From Methylobacterium sp. E-066 (lineage in GTDB: Bacteria > Pseudomonadota > Alphaproteobacteria > Rhizobiales > Beijerinckiaceae), in the NCBI RefSeq assembly GCF_022829635.1, contig NZ_JAKSYO010000055.1:1-64000 (forward strand): 64,000 nt of DNA. Direction: 5' to 3'. The stretch's first letter is position 1, and every line of letters starts with the position of its first letter. Position numbers and translations under genes: made by a program. This document shows positions 14,877 to 24,311 of the stretch, in pieces. The notes below the pieces were generated by a model. That model searched no databases. It saw nothing but the letters and a program-made list of their open reading frames with translations, and was not told the origin of the DNA.

Positions 14877-16568
14877 ATGAACCTGCTCATCCGCACGAAC
14901 ATTGTCACGAAGCTGCTGGCGATCAACCTGATCATCGCGGTGATCGTGGGCGGTTGCATCTGGTTCGCGCAGTCCCGGATGACGGTGATCGACCAGATCT
15001 ACACGAGCCTGATCGCCCGGGAGGCCAAGGCGGTGTCGAACGTGCGGCGGACCAACCGGCTGCACAACACGTTGAACTACCTGATGTATCGGACGATCGC
15101 GGAGACCGACCCGGAGCAGATCCGCCAGGCGGGCGCGCAATTCGACGTCATCACCGGGCAGACCGACAAGACCCTGTCCGATCTCGCACAACAGGTCCCG
15201 GCTTTCTCCGATCTCATCCAGGCCCAGCGCGAGCGCACCGCGCGCTTCGTGGCGGAGGCGTCGGAGGTGCGGCGTTTGGCGGTCGCCGGTGAGGAGAGCG
15301 CCGCCCTCAAACAGGCGCGCGAGAAGAGCGAGCCGATCTTCGCCACCCTCGGCGTTGAGGGGACGAAGCTCGGGGACGCGATCGAAGATTACATGCGCAA
15401 GCGCTCGCGGGATCTCACGGACGAGACCGACGCGACCCGCTACAGCCTGATCGGCTTCGGAGCCCTCGGCCTGTTCATCGGCATCCTCTGCTCCCTGCTG
15501 GTTTCCACCGTCGGCATCACCCGGCCGCTCGACCGCTTGGTCGCGGTGCTCCAGCGCATGGCCAAGGGCGAGATCGAGGCCGAGATCGCGGAGGCACGCC
15601 GGGGCGACGAGATCGGCGCGGTCGGACGGGCCGTGGAAGGCATCAAGGCCATGGTCGTGCAGAAGGCCGCCGAGGAGGCCGAACTCAAGCGGAAGGCCGA
15701 CGAAGCCGCGGCCGAGGCGCGGCGGCGCACCATGGTCGAGCTGGCCGATCATTTCGAGGAGGCGGTGGGCGGCATCGTCGGCCGGGTCTCGACCTCGGCC
15801 ACCGAGCTTCAGGATACGGCGCAGTCCATGACCGCCACCGCGACTCAGACCGCCGGCCAGACCACGACGGTCGCCTCCGCGGCCGAGGAGGCGGCCGCCA
15901 ACGTCAACACCGTGGCGGCAGCCGCCGAGGAACTCGGGGTCTCGATCGGCGAGATCGGCCGGCAGGTCGAGGGGGCCTCCGACCTGGCCCAGCGGACGGT
16001 GGGCGAGGCCGACCAGACCGGTGCCCTGATGCAGGAGCTGAGCAGTTCCGTGGCGCGGATCGGTGACGTGGTCGGGCTGATCGCCTCGATCGCCAGCCAG
16101 ACCAACCTGCTGGCGCTGAACGCGACCATCGAGGCGGCCCGCGCCGGCGAGGCCGGGCGCGGCTTCGCGGTGGTCGCCGCCGAAGTGAAGGAACTGGCCG
16201 AGCAGACCGCCAAGGCCACCGACGAGATCGCCGCCCAGATCGGCCGGGTCCAGGGCGCCACCGGCCAGGCGGCGTCGGCGATCGGCTCGATCGTGGGCCT
16301 GATCCGCGAGATCAGCGGCGTGGCGACCAGCATCGCCGCCGCGGTCGAGGAGCAGAGCGCCGCGACCCAGGAGATCGTCCGCAACGTCGCGCAGGCGGCG
16401 AGCGGCACCGGCGAGGTGACGCACAACATCGTCGGGGTGGCGAAGGCCTCCGAGGCGACCGGCTCGGCGGCCAACCTGGTCCTGACCTCGGCCTCCGAAT
16501 TGTCCCGGCAATCCGAGCAGCTGAACGTCGAGGTCCGCGAATTCCTCACGGTCGTCCGGGCGGCCTGA
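14877..16568 (+). CDS. Methyl-accepting chemotaxis protein
   Basis: A 563-residue transmembrane receptor from ATG 14877 (GGGG upstream); an ATG at 14841 is also in frame. It has an N-terminal helix ([18 protein letters not shown]), a short periplasmic four-helix-type sensor of about 145 residues, a second helix ([18 protein letters not shown]), a HAMP domain ([19 protein letters not shown]) and a long cytoplasmic coiled coil. The signalling tip is canonical: [20 protein letters not shown] followed by [13 protein letters not shown]. It would relay an unknown ligand signal to CheA/CheW. No chemotaxis genes are adjacent, so it is an orphan receptor. Confidence 0.9.
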   Translation: MNLLIRTNIVTKLLAINLIIAVIVGGCIWFAQSRMTVIDQIYTSLIAREAKAVSNVRRTNRLHNTLNYLMYRTIAETDPEQIRQAGAQFDVITGQTDKTLSDLAQQVPAFSDLIQAQRERTARFVAEASEVRRLAVAGEESAALKQAREKSEPIFATLGVEGTKLGDAIEDYMRKRSRDLTDETDATRYSLIGFGALGLFIGILCSLLVSTVGITRPLDRLVAVLQRMAKGEIEAEIAEARRGDEIGAVGRAVEGIKAMVVQKAAEEAELKRKADEAAAEARRRTMVELADHFEEAVGGIVGRVSTSATELQDTAQSMTATATQTAGQTTTVASAAEEAAANVNTVAAAAEELGVSIGEIGRQVEGASDLAQRTVGEADQTGALMQELSSSVARIGDVVGLIASIASQTNLLALNATIEAARAGEAGRGFAVVAAEVKELAEQTAKATDEIAAQIGRVQGATGQAASAIGSIVGLIREISGVATSIAAAVEEQSAATQEIVRNVAQAASGTGEVTHNIVGVAKASEATGSAANLVLTSASELSRQSEQLNVEVREFLTVVRAA

Positions 16569-16740
16569 GGCTCGGCGCGTCGGCCGACCGGCGCAAGCCG
16601 GCAACACTTCACCGCCAACGCGGTTCTCACCGCCGCCCCGCGCTGACGGGCCGGCGGTTTTGTTCTATCGCTAGGGTCTTCGCGCTCTTCGGGGCGGAAT
16701 GGGAGCGGTCGCCGGTCCGGACCGGCATGCGGGAGTGGGC

Positions 16741-17415
16741 GTGCGTATCCTTGCCATCGACACAGCGCTGGACCTGTGCGCCGCCTGCGTCGCCACGGAC
16801 GATGCCGACGCGCCGATCTCGGCCGAGTCACTGCCCATGGTGCGCGGGCACGCCGAAGCGCTGCTGCCGCTGATCGAGCGGGTGATCGCCCGGGTTGAGG
16901 GCGGCTTCGAGGCGATCGATCGCATCGCCGTCACGGTCGGGCCCGGCAGCTATACCGGCTTGCGGGTCGGCCTCTCGGCGGCTCGGGCCATCGGGCTCGC
17001 CACCGGCAAGCCGGTCGTCGGCGTCGGCACGCTCTCGGCCCTGCTGGCGCCGCTGCTGGCGGAATCCGTCGAGGGCGTGATCGCGGCTGTGATCGATGCC
17101 CGGCACGGCGCCGTCTACGTCCAGGCCCTCGGTCCAAGCGACGGCCTTGCCCCGGCCCACCTGCCGGTAGAGATTGCCGCGGAACGGCTCGGAGCCGGCC
17201 CCGTCGTTCTCACCGGCTCGGGTGCGCCCCTGGTGGCGGCCGCCCTGGCGGCGCGTGGGGTGAGCGCCCGGGTCGCCGGCCTCGGCGCGGCCGAGATCAC
17301 CGCCGTGGCGTCGCTCGGTCTCGTCGCCGATCCGGCCCAGGCCCTGCCGCGGCCGCTCTACCTCCGCGGGCCCGATGCCCGGCCCCAGGACCATGCCAGG
17401 ATCGCGCGGCAATGA
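16741..17415 (+). CDS. tsaB: tRNA N6-threonylcarbamoyladenosine synthesis protein TsaB
   Basis: A 224-residue protein from GTG 16741, with GGGAG just upstream; the longer frame from 16699 adds residues that do not fit the family. It shows the ASKHA-fold start VRILAIDTAL and the signature VGPGSYTGLRVGLSAARAIG near residues 66-85. TsaB partners TsaD and TsaE in making t6A37 on ANN-decoding tRNAs in the cytosol. The stop overlaps the rimI start as ATGA, a common tsaB-rimI arrangement in Alphaproteobacteria. Confidence 0.9.
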   Translation: MRILAIDTALDLCAACVATDDADAPISAESLPMVRGHAEALLPLIERVIARVEGGFEAIDRIAVTVGPGSYTGLRVGLSAARAIGLATGKPVVGVGTLSALLAPLLAESVEGVIAAVIDARHGAVYVQALGPSDGLAPAHLPVEIAAERLGAGPVVLTGSGAPLVAAALAARGVSARVAGLGAAEITAVASLGLVADPAQALPRPLYLRGPDARPQDHARIARQ

Positions 17416-17927
17416 CGCGGCCCCTCCCGTTCTGGCCTCTCGACTGGTGGGCCGCCTGGTGGGACGCCCTCACCCCGGAGCCCTACGTCGCGCCGCTCGC
17501 GGACGCCGGGCAGGCGCCGGCTTTGGCCCGGCTTCACGCCACCGCCTTCGCCCGACCCTGGGAGGCCCACGAATTCGAGCGCCTGCTGTGCGAGCGTTCG
17601 ACCCAAGCCCATGCCCTGTGGCGGGCCGGGACGCTCCAGGGCTTCGTCCTGTCGCGCCGCGCCGCCGACGAGGCCGAGATCTTGACCATCGTGCTGTCGC
17701 CGACGCTGCGCGGCGGCGGCCATAGCCGCCGGCTCCTGCGCGAGCACCTGTCCAGCCTGGCGCATTCCAAGATCGCCCGGGTCCACCTAGAGGTCGACGA
17801 GGGCAACGCCCCCGCGCTCAAGCTCTACGCCCGGCACGGCTTCCGGAAGGTCGGCGCGCGCACCGGCTACTACCTCAAGGCCGACGGCAGCCGGGCGACC
17901 GCGCTGACCATGAGCGCCGACCTGTAA
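17412..17927 (+). CDS. rimI: Ribosomal-protein-alanine N-acetyltransferase-like GNAT protein
   Basis: A 171-residue GNAT acetyltransferase, coupled to tsaB by ATGA. The acetyl-CoA loop is RGGGHS near residues 100-105, and motif B is VHLEVDEGNAPALKLYARHG followed by RTGYY, as in RimI. RimI acetylates the N-terminal Ala of ribosomal protein S18. The first 25 residues are an unusual Trp-rich extension (FWPLDWWAAWWDAL) not needed for the fold. The tsaB neighbour supports the RimI assignment over a generic GNAT. Confidence 0.85.
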   Translation: MTRPLPFWPLDWWAAWWDALTPEPYVAPLADAGQAPALARLHATAFARPWEAHEFERLLCERSTQAHALWRAGTLQGFVLSRRAADEAEILTIVLSPTLRGGGHSRRLLREHLSSLAHSKIARVHLEVDEGNAPALKLYARHGFRKVGARTGYYLKADGSRATALTMSADL

Positions 17928-17931
17928 CGGC

Positions 17932-18801
17932 GTGAGCCGGTTCGGCGTCATCGCGCGGGTCGCGGCCCTCGCCCTCGCCTTTCTGGTGCTGGCGCCGCCG
18001 CACTGGATCGCCCTGCGGCTGCTCGGCCGCCGCCCGACCCTGGCGCCGATCCTGTTCCATCGTTTCTTCCTGTGGCTGTTCTCGGTCCGGGTGACGCAGA
18101 GCGGCACGCCGCCGGAAGCCGGCGAGGCGGCGCTGGTTCTGGCCAACCACGTGTCGTGGCTCGACATCGTCGCGATCGGGTCGTTGCGGCCGCTTTCCTT
18201 CGTGGCGAAGTCCGAGATCGCCGGCTGGCCGGTGATCAGCGCGCTCGCGGCCCTCCAGCGCACGATCTACATCGACCGGCAGCGAAGGGGCGCCACCGCC
18301 ACGGTCAGCGCCGCCATGGGCCATCGCCTGGCCGAGGGCGAGCTGGTGGTGCTATTCGCGGAAGGGACCACCGGCGACGGCAACCGGCTCCTGCCGTTCC
18401 GCTCCGCCCTGGTCGGCGCGGCGCGCGCCGCCCTCCAGGCCGAGGCCGGACGGGGCCGCGTGCGCCTCCAGCCCCTGGCGATCGCCTATCCGAGGCGCAA
18501 CGGCCTGCCGGTGGTGCGCGCCGAGCGATCCGAGATCGCTTGGTACGGCGACATGGAGCTGGCGCCCCACCTCGCCGCCTTCGTGAACGGCGGCCCGATC
18601 GACATCCACGTGGTCTGGGGCAAGCCGATCGTCTTCGAGGCCTCGACCGACCGGAAGGCCGCCACCGCCGCTGCCGAGGTCGAGGTGCGCGCCGCCCTCC
18701 AGGGCATCCTGACCGGCCGCGGCGAGGCCCAGCCCACCGCCGGCGCCCGCCCGGCCGCACCCGGGCTCGACCTGGGCGGTTCGGAGATCGCGACGGTCTG
18801 A
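17932..18801 (+). CDS. plsC: 1-acyl-sn-glycerol-3-phosphate acyltransferase (PlsC family)
   Basis: A 289-residue protein from GTG 17932, four bases after rimI. An N-terminal membrane helix (residues about 8-30) precedes the acyltransferase motifs NHVSWLD (H73 and D78 of HX4D) and FAEGTTG (142-148). It would acylate lysophosphatidic acid to phosphatidic acid at the cytoplasmic membrane face; an OlsA-like role in ornithine lipid synthesis is the main alternative in Rhizobiales. The C-terminal 40 residues are Ala/Gly/Pro-rich and probably disordered. Confidence 0.85.
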   Translation: MSRFGVIARVAALALAFLVLAPPHWIALRLLGRRPTLAPILFHRFFLWLFSVRVTQSGTPPEAGEAALVLANHVSWLDIVAIGSLRPLSFVAKSEIAGWPVISALAALQRTIYIDRQRRGATATVSAAMGHRLAEGELVVLFAEGTTGDGNRLLPFRSALVGAARAALQAEAGRGRVRLQPLAIAYPRRNGLPVVRAERSEIAWYGDMELAPHLAAFVNGGPIDIHVVWGKPIVFEASTDRKAATAAAEVEVRAALQGILTGRGEAQPTAGARPAAPGLDLGGSEIATV

Positions 18802-18848
18802 GGCTTTTCCCGGCAGCCGGATTGTGCCTGCGCGATCCAGCTTTTCGC

Positions 18849-18938
18849 GTCATTGCGAGCGCAGCGAAGCAACCCAGTGCCGCGCTACGTCTGGCGATCG
18901 CGCGCTTCCCTAGGTTGCTTCGCTGCGCTCGCAATGAC
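18849..18938. repeat. Palindromic intergenic element, copy 1 (90 bp)
   Basis: Perfect 26-base inverted arms (left 18849-18874, starting GTCATTGCGAGCGCAGCGAA; right 18913-18938) flank a 38-base centre. An element with identical arms and the same total length occurs at 37730-37819. Both are intergenic. This is a REP/BIME-like or small non-autonomous mobile element. Confidence 0.9.
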
Positions 18939-19069
18939 AGGCGAGCCCGCGACCGTGATGTCCCGGTAAAACCACCCCTTGAATACAGGATGCATCTCTG
19001 TTGAGCGGGCCGTGTCCCTCTGCTAGCTAGGCCGAAACCCGTGAAGTCGGGATACTGGGAGGACGACCG

Positions 19070-20803
19070 TTGCAAACCTGGAATCAGGTCTATGATCCGT
19101 TCGGGAGCCCCTGGCTCTCGACCCTGGCCGCTTCGGTGCCGGTCATCGCCCTCCTCGCCATGATCGCGAGCGGTCGCGTCAAGGCGCACCTCGCCGCCGT
19201 CATCGCCCTCGGCCTCGCCATGCTGGTGGCCATCGTCGGCTTCGGCATGCCGACCGATCTCGCCACCCGGGCCGCGATCCTCGGGATGGTCACGGGCTTC
19301 TTCCCGATCGGCTGGATCATCCTCAACGTCATCTTCCTCTACCGGCTCACGGTAGAGAAGGGCTGGTTCTCGGTACTGCAGCAATCGGTCGCCGGCATCA
19401 CCGCCGACCGTCGCCTGCAGCTCCTGCTGGTGGCCTTCGCGTTCGGCGCCTTCTTCGAGGGCGCAGGCGGCTTCGGCACGCCGGTCGCCGTCACCGGCGC
19501 GATCCTAATCGGGCTGGGCTTCTCGCCGCTGGCCGCCTCCGGCCTCTCGCTCATCGCCAATACCGCCCCGGTGGCGTTCGGGGCGCTCGGTGCGCCGATC
19601 CAGGGCCTGGCCTCTGTTACCGGCTATCCGCCCGAGATCCTCGGCGCGATGATCGGCCGGCAGCTGCCGCTGTTCTCGCTGATCGTGCCGTTCTGGCTGA
19701 TCTGGGTGTTCGCGGGCTTCCGCGGCATGATCCGGGTGTGGCCGCCGATCCTGGTCTGCGGCGCGTCCTTCGCGGTGGCGCAGTTCCTGATCTCGAACTA
19801 CGTCAATCCCTGGATCGTCGATATCGGCGCCTCGCTCGCCTCGATGCTCTGCCTCGTGCTGTTCCTCAAGGTCTGGCAGCCCCGGGAGGTCTGGACCTCG
19901 CCGGCGCTGCGCGGTCACGATCCGTCCCTGGCGCTCGTCAACCCGCGCCCGGTGGCGCTCGGCGCCGGCGTCCCGGGCACGCCCCCGGTCCATATCGGCG
20001 CGCGCACCGCCTCGCAGGGCGAGATCCTGCTGGCCTGGATGCCGTGGATCATCCTCTCGGTGATCGTGGCGATCTGGGGCACCGGCTGGTTCAAGGGTAT
20101 CGTGAACCCGCTCTTCACCTGGAAATACGAGGTGCCGGGCCTGCACAACGTGATCCTGAAGGTGCCGCCGGTGGTGGCCAAGCCCGTCCCCGAGGGCGCG
20201 GTCTTCCTGTTCACCTACATGTCCTACACCGGCACGGGCGTGCTGATCGCCGCGATCATCTCGGGCCTGATCATGCGCTTCTCGCCGGTGCGGCTCGTGA
20301 CCGCCTATGTCGAGACGATCTGGGCGCTGCGCTACTCGCTGATCACCATCGCGGCGATGCTGGCGCTGGGCGTGCTCACCCGCTACGCGGGCGTCGACGC
20401 CACCCTCGGCCTCGCCTTCGCGGGAACCGGCATCCTGTACCCGTTCTTCGGGACGCTGCTCGGCTGGCTCGGCGTGGCGCTCACCGGCTCGGACACGGCC
20501 TCGAACGTCCTGTTCGGCGGCCTCCAGCGCATCACCTCCGAGCAACTCGGGCTCCCGGGTGTGCTGATGGCGGCGGCGAACTCGTCGGGCGGCGTGATGG
20601 GAAAGATGGTCGACGCCCAATCGATCGTCGTCGCCTCCACGGCCACCGGCTATTTCGGCCAGGAGGGCAAGATCCTGCGCTTCGTGTTCTGGCACTCGAT
20701 CGCGCTGGCCTGTCTGGTCGGCCTGTTCGTGATGCTCCAGGCCTACGTGCCGTTCTTCCAGCAGATGGTCATCGACGTCCCGGCCACCGCGGCGGCCCAC
20801 TGA
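19070..20803 (+). CDS. lldP: L-lactate/glycolate permease (LctP family)
   Basis: A 577-residue integral membrane protein with about 13 helices. It starts at TTG 19070, seven bases after GGGAGG; the protein then reads QTWNQVYDPFGSPWLSTLAA, the typical LldP start. Family segments include FFEGAGGFGTPVAVTGAIL, TAPVAFGALGAPI and LTGSDTASNVLFGGLQ. The family imports L-lactate, D-lactate or glycolate with protons. No lactate dehydrogenase gene lies beside it, so the exact substrate is open; in a methylotroph glycolate or lactate would both fit. Confidence 0.85.
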   Translation: MQTWNQVYDPFGSPWLSTLAASVPVIALLAMIASGRVKAHLAAVIALGLAMLVAIVGFGMPTDLATRAAILGMVTGFFPIGWIILNVIFLYRLTVEKGWFSVLQQSVAGITADRRLQLLLVAFAFGAFFEGAGGFGTPVAVTGAILIGLGFSPLAASGLSLIANTAPVAFGALGAPIQGLASVTGYPPEILGAMIGRQLPLFSLIVPFWLIWVFAGFRGMIRVWPPILVCGASFAVAQFLISNYVNPWIVDIGASLASMLCLVLFLKVWQPREVWTSPALRGHDPSLALVNPRPVALGAGVPGTPPVHIGARTASQGEILLAWMPWIILSVIVAIWGTGWFKGIVNPLFTWKYEVPGLHNVILKVPPVVAKPVPEGAVFLFTYMSYTGTGVLIAAIISGLIMRFSPVRLVTAYVETIWALRYSLITIAAMLALGVLTRYAGVDATLGLAFAGTGILYPFFGTLLGWLGVALTGSDTASNVLFGGLQRITSEQLGLPGVLMAAANSSGGVMGKMVDAQSIVVASTATGYFGQEGKILRFVFWHSIALACLVGLFVMLQAYVPFFQQMVIDVPATAAAH

Positions 20804-20867
20804 CGACGGGGCGGCGGGCAAGCCCCGCCGCCTCCCAAGGTTATCGGGGCTCCGCCCCAAACCCGCC

Positions 20868-20884
20868 AAAGGGCTGAGCCCTTT
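20868..20884. terminator. Hairpin downstream of the lactate permease
   Basis: AAAGGGC / GCCCTTT with a 3-base loop forms a small perfect hairpin in the intergenic space between the permease and miaB. The surrounding 20804-20896 sequence is itself rich in GGGGCGG/CCGCCCC inverted segments. No long T-run follows, so termination strength is uncertain. Confidence 0.4.
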
Positions 20885-21010
20885 GGAAACCCCGCCTTGC
20901 CGTGGGGTGTCGCGACGGCCCGCGCGATCCGTGCTACAGGCTCCCGCCCGCCGGTCTGCATAGGGTCGGGGCGGGCCTATGGGGAAGCGGACGGTTCAGG
21001 GCGGCACGCG

Positions 21011-22348
21011 TTGAAGAAGGCCTTCGTCAAATCCTACGGTTGCCAGATGAACGCCTACGACGCGGCCCGCATGGCCGACGTACTGGGCGCTGAGGGGTTC
21101 ACCGCGACCGATTCGGTGGAGGAGGCCGACGTCGTTGTCCTCAACACCTGCCACATCCGCGAGAAGGCTGCCGAGAAGGTCTATTCCGAGCTCGGCCGCC
21201 TGCGCGTCCTCAAGGGCGAGCGGCAGGCCCGGGGCCTCGACACCCGCATCGTCGTGGCCGGCTGCGTCGCCCAGGCCGAGGGCGCCGAGATCCAGGCCCG
21301 CCAACCCGCGGTGGACGTGGTGGTCGGCCCGCAGAGCTACCACCGCCTGCCGGACCTGCTGGCCCGCTCCCGCGAGCGCCGGGTGGTCGACACCGAATTC
21401 CCGATCGAGGACAAGTTCACGCACCTGCCCCGGCGTCGGACCTCCGGGCCGAGCGCCTTCCTCACCGTGCAGGAGGGCTGCGACAAATTCTGCGCCTTCT
21501 GCGTGGTGCCCTATACCCGCGGCGCCGAAGTCTCGCGTCCCGTGGCGGCTGTGCTGGCCGAGGCGGAAAAACTCGCGCAGGGCGGCGCCCGCGAGGTCAC
21601 GCTGATCGGCCAGAACGTCAACGGCTATCACGGGCTGGGCCCCGACGGCGCCCCGGTCGGGCTCGCGGACCTGATCCGGGCGGTGGCAAAGATCCCCGGT
21701 CTCGCCCGGATCCGCTACACCACGAACCATCCCAACGATTTCGACGACGCGCTGGTGCGCGCCCATGCCGAGGTGCCGGCCTTGATGCCCTACCTGCACC
21801 TGCCGGTGCAGTCCGGCTCGGACCGGATCCTCGCCGCCATGAACCGGAAGCACAACGGCGACAAGTATCGCCGCCTGATCGACCGCGTGCGCGCCGCCCG
21901 GCCTGATACCGCCCTGTCGTCCGACTTCATCGTCGGCTTCCCGGGCGAGACCGATGCCGATTTTGCCGACACCCTCAAGCTGGTGCGCGACATAGGCTTC
22001 GAGAGCGCATTCTCGTTCAAGTACAGCCCCCGCCCCGGCACGCCCGCGGCCGACCGGAGCGACATGGTGCCCGAATCGGTGATGGCGGAGCGGCTCGCTG
22101 AGCTGCAGGCGCTGCTGGACGCGCAGCGCTATGCCTACCAGCGGGCCGCCGTCGGCCAGGTCTTCGACGTGCTGGTCGAGAAGGCGGGCCGGCATCCGGG
22201 CCAAGTCGCGGGCAAGACGCCGCACCTGCTGGCCGTGCAGTTCGACGCCGCGCCCCACCATATCGGTACGATCGTGCCGGTCCGGATCGAGCGGGCCGGG
22301 ACGAACAGCCTGTTCGGGCAGTTGGCCTTCGAGGCCGCGGCGGCGTGA
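21011..22348 (+). CDS. miaB: tRNA-2-methylthio-N6-dimethylallyladenosine synthase
   Basis: A 445-residue protein if started at TTG 21011, where homology begins ([13 protein letters not shown]). The frame is open to 20897 but the extra residues do not fit the family. The N-terminal UPF0004 domain has three cluster cysteines (SYGCQ, NTCHIR, VAGCVA at about 11, 47 and 85). The radical-SAM motif is CDKFCAFC (about 157-164), and a TRAM domain ends the protein. It methylthiolates i6A37 of tRNAs. It leads the phoH-ybeY-corC-lnt cluster, a conserved alphaproteobacterial order. Confidence 0.95.
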   Translation: MKKAFVKSYGCQMNAYDAARMADVLGAEGFTATDSVEEADVVVLNTCHIREKAAEKVYSELGRLRVLKGERQARGLDTRIVVAGCVAQAEGAEIQARQPAVDVVVGPQSYHRLPDLLARSRERRVVDTEFPIEDKFTHLPRRRTSGPSAFLTVQEGCDKFCAFCVVPYTRGAEVSRPVAAVLAEAEKLAQGGAREVTLIGQNVNGYHGLGPDGAPVGLADLIRAVAKIPGLARIRYTTNHPNDFDDALVRAHAEVPALMPYLHLPVQSGSDRILAAMNRKHNGDKYRRLIDRVRAARPDTALSSDFIVGFPGETDADFADTLKLVRDIGFESAFSFKYSPRPGTPAADRSDMVPESVMAERLAELQALLDAQRYAYQRAAVGQVFDVLVEKAGRHPGQVAGKTPHLLAVQFDAAPHHIGTIVPVRIERAGTNSLFGQLAFEAAAA

Positions 22349-22384
22349 GGATTAAGCGATGGGGATGGCGGTGAGGATCACAGG

Positions 22385-23491
22385 TTGAGCGCGTCGGACG
22401 GGTCTGGCGTACGCGGCGCCCTTCGGGGCCGCGGGCCGGCGGCGAAGCCGGCCGAATCGGACGAGACGGTCGAGGTGCCGCTGACTTTCGACGACAACCG
22501 CCTCGCGAGCCTCGTCTTCGGTCAATACGACCAGAACGTCGCCCATATCGAGCGCCGGCTCGACGTCACCGCGACGGCGCTCGGCAACCACCTCGTGATC
22601 AAGGGCTCCCCCGACGCCGCCGAGAAGGCAAGGCGGGTGTTCCAGAAGCTCTACGCGCGGGTGCGGACCGGCGGCAGCGCCCTGACGCTCGGCGATGTCG
22701 ACGGCGCGATCCGCGAATCCACCGCCCAGGCCAGCCTGTTCCCGGCCGAGGCGATCGCCGCCGAGGCCGACAAGCCGCATTTCGAGCAGATCGCCACCCG
22801 CAAGCGCGGCGCCGTGCGGGCGCGCAACCCGGCGCAGGACCAGTACATCAAGCTGCTGCGCACCAACGAGCTGGTCTTCGCGGAAGGCCCGGCCGGCACC
22901 GGCAAGACCTGGCTGGCCGTCGGCCACGCCGTGTCACTGCTGGAGCAGGGCCATGCCGAACGGCTGATCCTGTCGCGCCCGGCGGTGGAGGCCGGCGAGC
23001 GTCTGGGCTTCCTGCCCGGCGACATGCGCGACAAGGTCGATCCGTATCTGCGCCCGATCTACGACGCCCTCTACGACTTCATGGAGGCGCGCCACGTCGA
23101 CCGCGGCCTGCAGACCGGGATCATCGAGATTGCGCCGCTCGCTTTCATGCGCGGGCGCACGCTTACCAACGCCGTGGTGCTCCTCGACGAGGCGCAGAAC
23201 ACCACCTCCATGCAGATGAAGATGTTCCTGACCCGCCTCGGCGAAGGCTCGCGCATGATCATCACCGGAGATCCGAGTCAGATCGACCTGCCGCCGGGCC
23301 AGAAATCCGGCCTCGTGGAGGCGGTGAACGTGCTCGACGGCGTCGAGGGAATCGGCCGGGTGACCTTCAAGGACGTGGACGTGGTCCGACACGATCTCGT
23401 GCGCCGGATCGTCACCGCCTACGAGCGTGCCTCTCACGGCGACCATGAGGCCGACCGCAATCCCAACCCCCGGCGCCGGCCCTTGGCGTGA
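22385..23491 (+). CDS. phoH: PhoH-like ATPase
   Basis: A 368-residue cytosolic protein from TTG 22385, with a GAGGA-containing purine stretch upstream. An N-terminal KH-like region (about 30-100) precedes the P-loop domain: Walker A is GPAGTGKT (168-175), Walker B is LLDEAQN (266-272), followed by MFLTRLGEGSRMIITGDPSQ. This is the PhoH/YbeZ family, which partners YbeY in rRNA processing and stress-related RNA metabolism; ybeY is the next gene. The C-terminal 25 residues are basic and probably disordered. Confidence 0.9.
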   Translation: MSASDGSGVRGALRGRGPAAKPAESDETVEVPLTFDDNRLASLVFGQYDQNVAHIERRLDVTATALGNHLVIKGSPDAAEKARRVFQKLYARVRTGGSALTLGDVDGAIRESTAQASLFPAEAIAAEADKPHFEQIATRKRGAVRARNPAQDQYIKLLRTNELVFAEGPAGTGKTWLAVGHAVSLLEQGHAERLILSRPAVEAGERLGFLPGDMRDKVDPYLRPIYDALYDFMEARHVDRGLQTGIIEIAPLAFMRGRTLTNAVVLLDEAQNTTSMQMKMFLTRLGEGSRMIITGDPSQIDLPPGQKSGLVEAVNVLDGVEGIGRVTFKDVDVVRHDLVRRIVTAYERASHGDHEADRNPNPRRRPLA

Positions 23492-23792
23492 GTGTGATGT
23501 CGGTTCACGCGCCCGCGGGCGCCGAGCTCTACCTGCCTAGCGCCTGTCGGGATGCGCAGTCACGAGGCATGTTCAGCGTGATGCAACCGGCCCCCTCTCC
23601 CGTGCGGGAGAGGGTTGGGGTGAGGGACCAGGTCTTTCCGGAAAGCGCGCATCCCTCACCCTGTCCCTCTCCCGTACGGGAGAGGGGACCCTCGTTTTCT
23701 GCGGACGCTGATGCTGCGGCTGGCCCCATACAGAACCGTGTTGTTCGCTCTTTCCCGAGCGGGAAACTGAATAGCCGCGTGGGTCTCGCGCA
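23492..23792. repeat. Intergenic region with paired CCCTCTCCCG palindromes
   Basis: The 300-base gap between phoH and ybeY carries two similar short palindromes at 23593-23614 and 23665-23686, each of the form CCCTCTCCCG-(T/A)N-CGGGAGAGGG. Flanking GGGGTGAGGGA and TCCCTCACCC segments make the pair an overall imperfect inverted repeat. This is a BIME-like composite. It probably forms large hairpins in the polycistronic transcript. No gene is supported here. Confidence 0.75.
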
Positions 23793-24275
23793 ATGAGCGG
23801 CCACGACATCGACATGTCCGTCGAGGACGCGCGCTGGGAAACCGCGATCCCGGAGCTCGAATCGCTGGTCATCCGCGCCGTCGAGGCCGGGCTCGCCGCC
23901 GCCCCCGTGCCGCCGGACGGGCCCGTGGAGGTCAGCGTCGTGCTGACCGATGACGCCGCGATCCAAGAACTCAACCGCACCTGGCGCGGCAAGGACAAGC
24001 CCACCAACGTGCTGTCCTTCCCGGCCGCCCCGCAGCCCCGCCATGCGGGCGCCGCGCTGCCCTTGGGCGACGTGGTCCTTGCCTACGAGACCCTTGTGCG
24101 CGAGAGTGCTGAGCAGTCAAAGCCGCTCCAGAACCACCTCGCGCACCTCCTCGTCCATGGCACCCTGCATTGTCTCGGTCAGGACCACGAGATCGGCGAG
24201 GCCGAGGCCGATGCCATGGAAGCGCTCGAAGTCGCGGCCCTCGCGACCTTGGGCATTCCCGATCCCTATGCCTGA
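23793..24275 (+). CDS. ybeY: Endoribonuclease YbeY (rRNA maturation factor)
   Basis: A 160-residue protein. The zinc site HGTLHCLGQDH places His at 122, 126 and 132. WRGKDKPTNVLSFP (about 64-77) is the other family signature. YbeY acts in 16S rRNA 3'-end maturation and 70S quality control in the cytosol. It sits between phoH and corC as in many Proteobacteria. An internal ATG eight codons in is an alternative start. Confidence 0.93.
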   Translation: MSGHDIDMSVEDARWETAIPELESLVIRAVEAGLAAAPVPPDGPVEVSVVLTDDAAIQELNRTWRGKDKPTNVLSFPAAPQPRHAGAALPLGDVVLAYETLVRESAEQSKPLQNHLAHLLVHGTLHCLGQDHEIGEAEADAMEALEVAALATLGIPDPYA

Positions 24276-24311
24276 GCGGCCGATTCCCCACCGCCCCCAG
24301 ATCCGAGAGAC

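Noticed and set aside
14784..16607. 607-residue minus-strand frame
   Set aside because: Antisense shadow of the chemoreceptor, rich in Gly/Arg/Asp and lacking any motif.
18849..18938. Possible tRNA or riboswitch because of strong pairing
   Set aside because: A single long hairpin with no cloverleaf or conserved core, and a second copy occurs in an unrelated context.
23488..23796. 102-residue frame between phoH and ybeY
   Set aside because: Most of it is a translation of the paired palindromes; the repeated SPVRER residues come from the DNA repeat.
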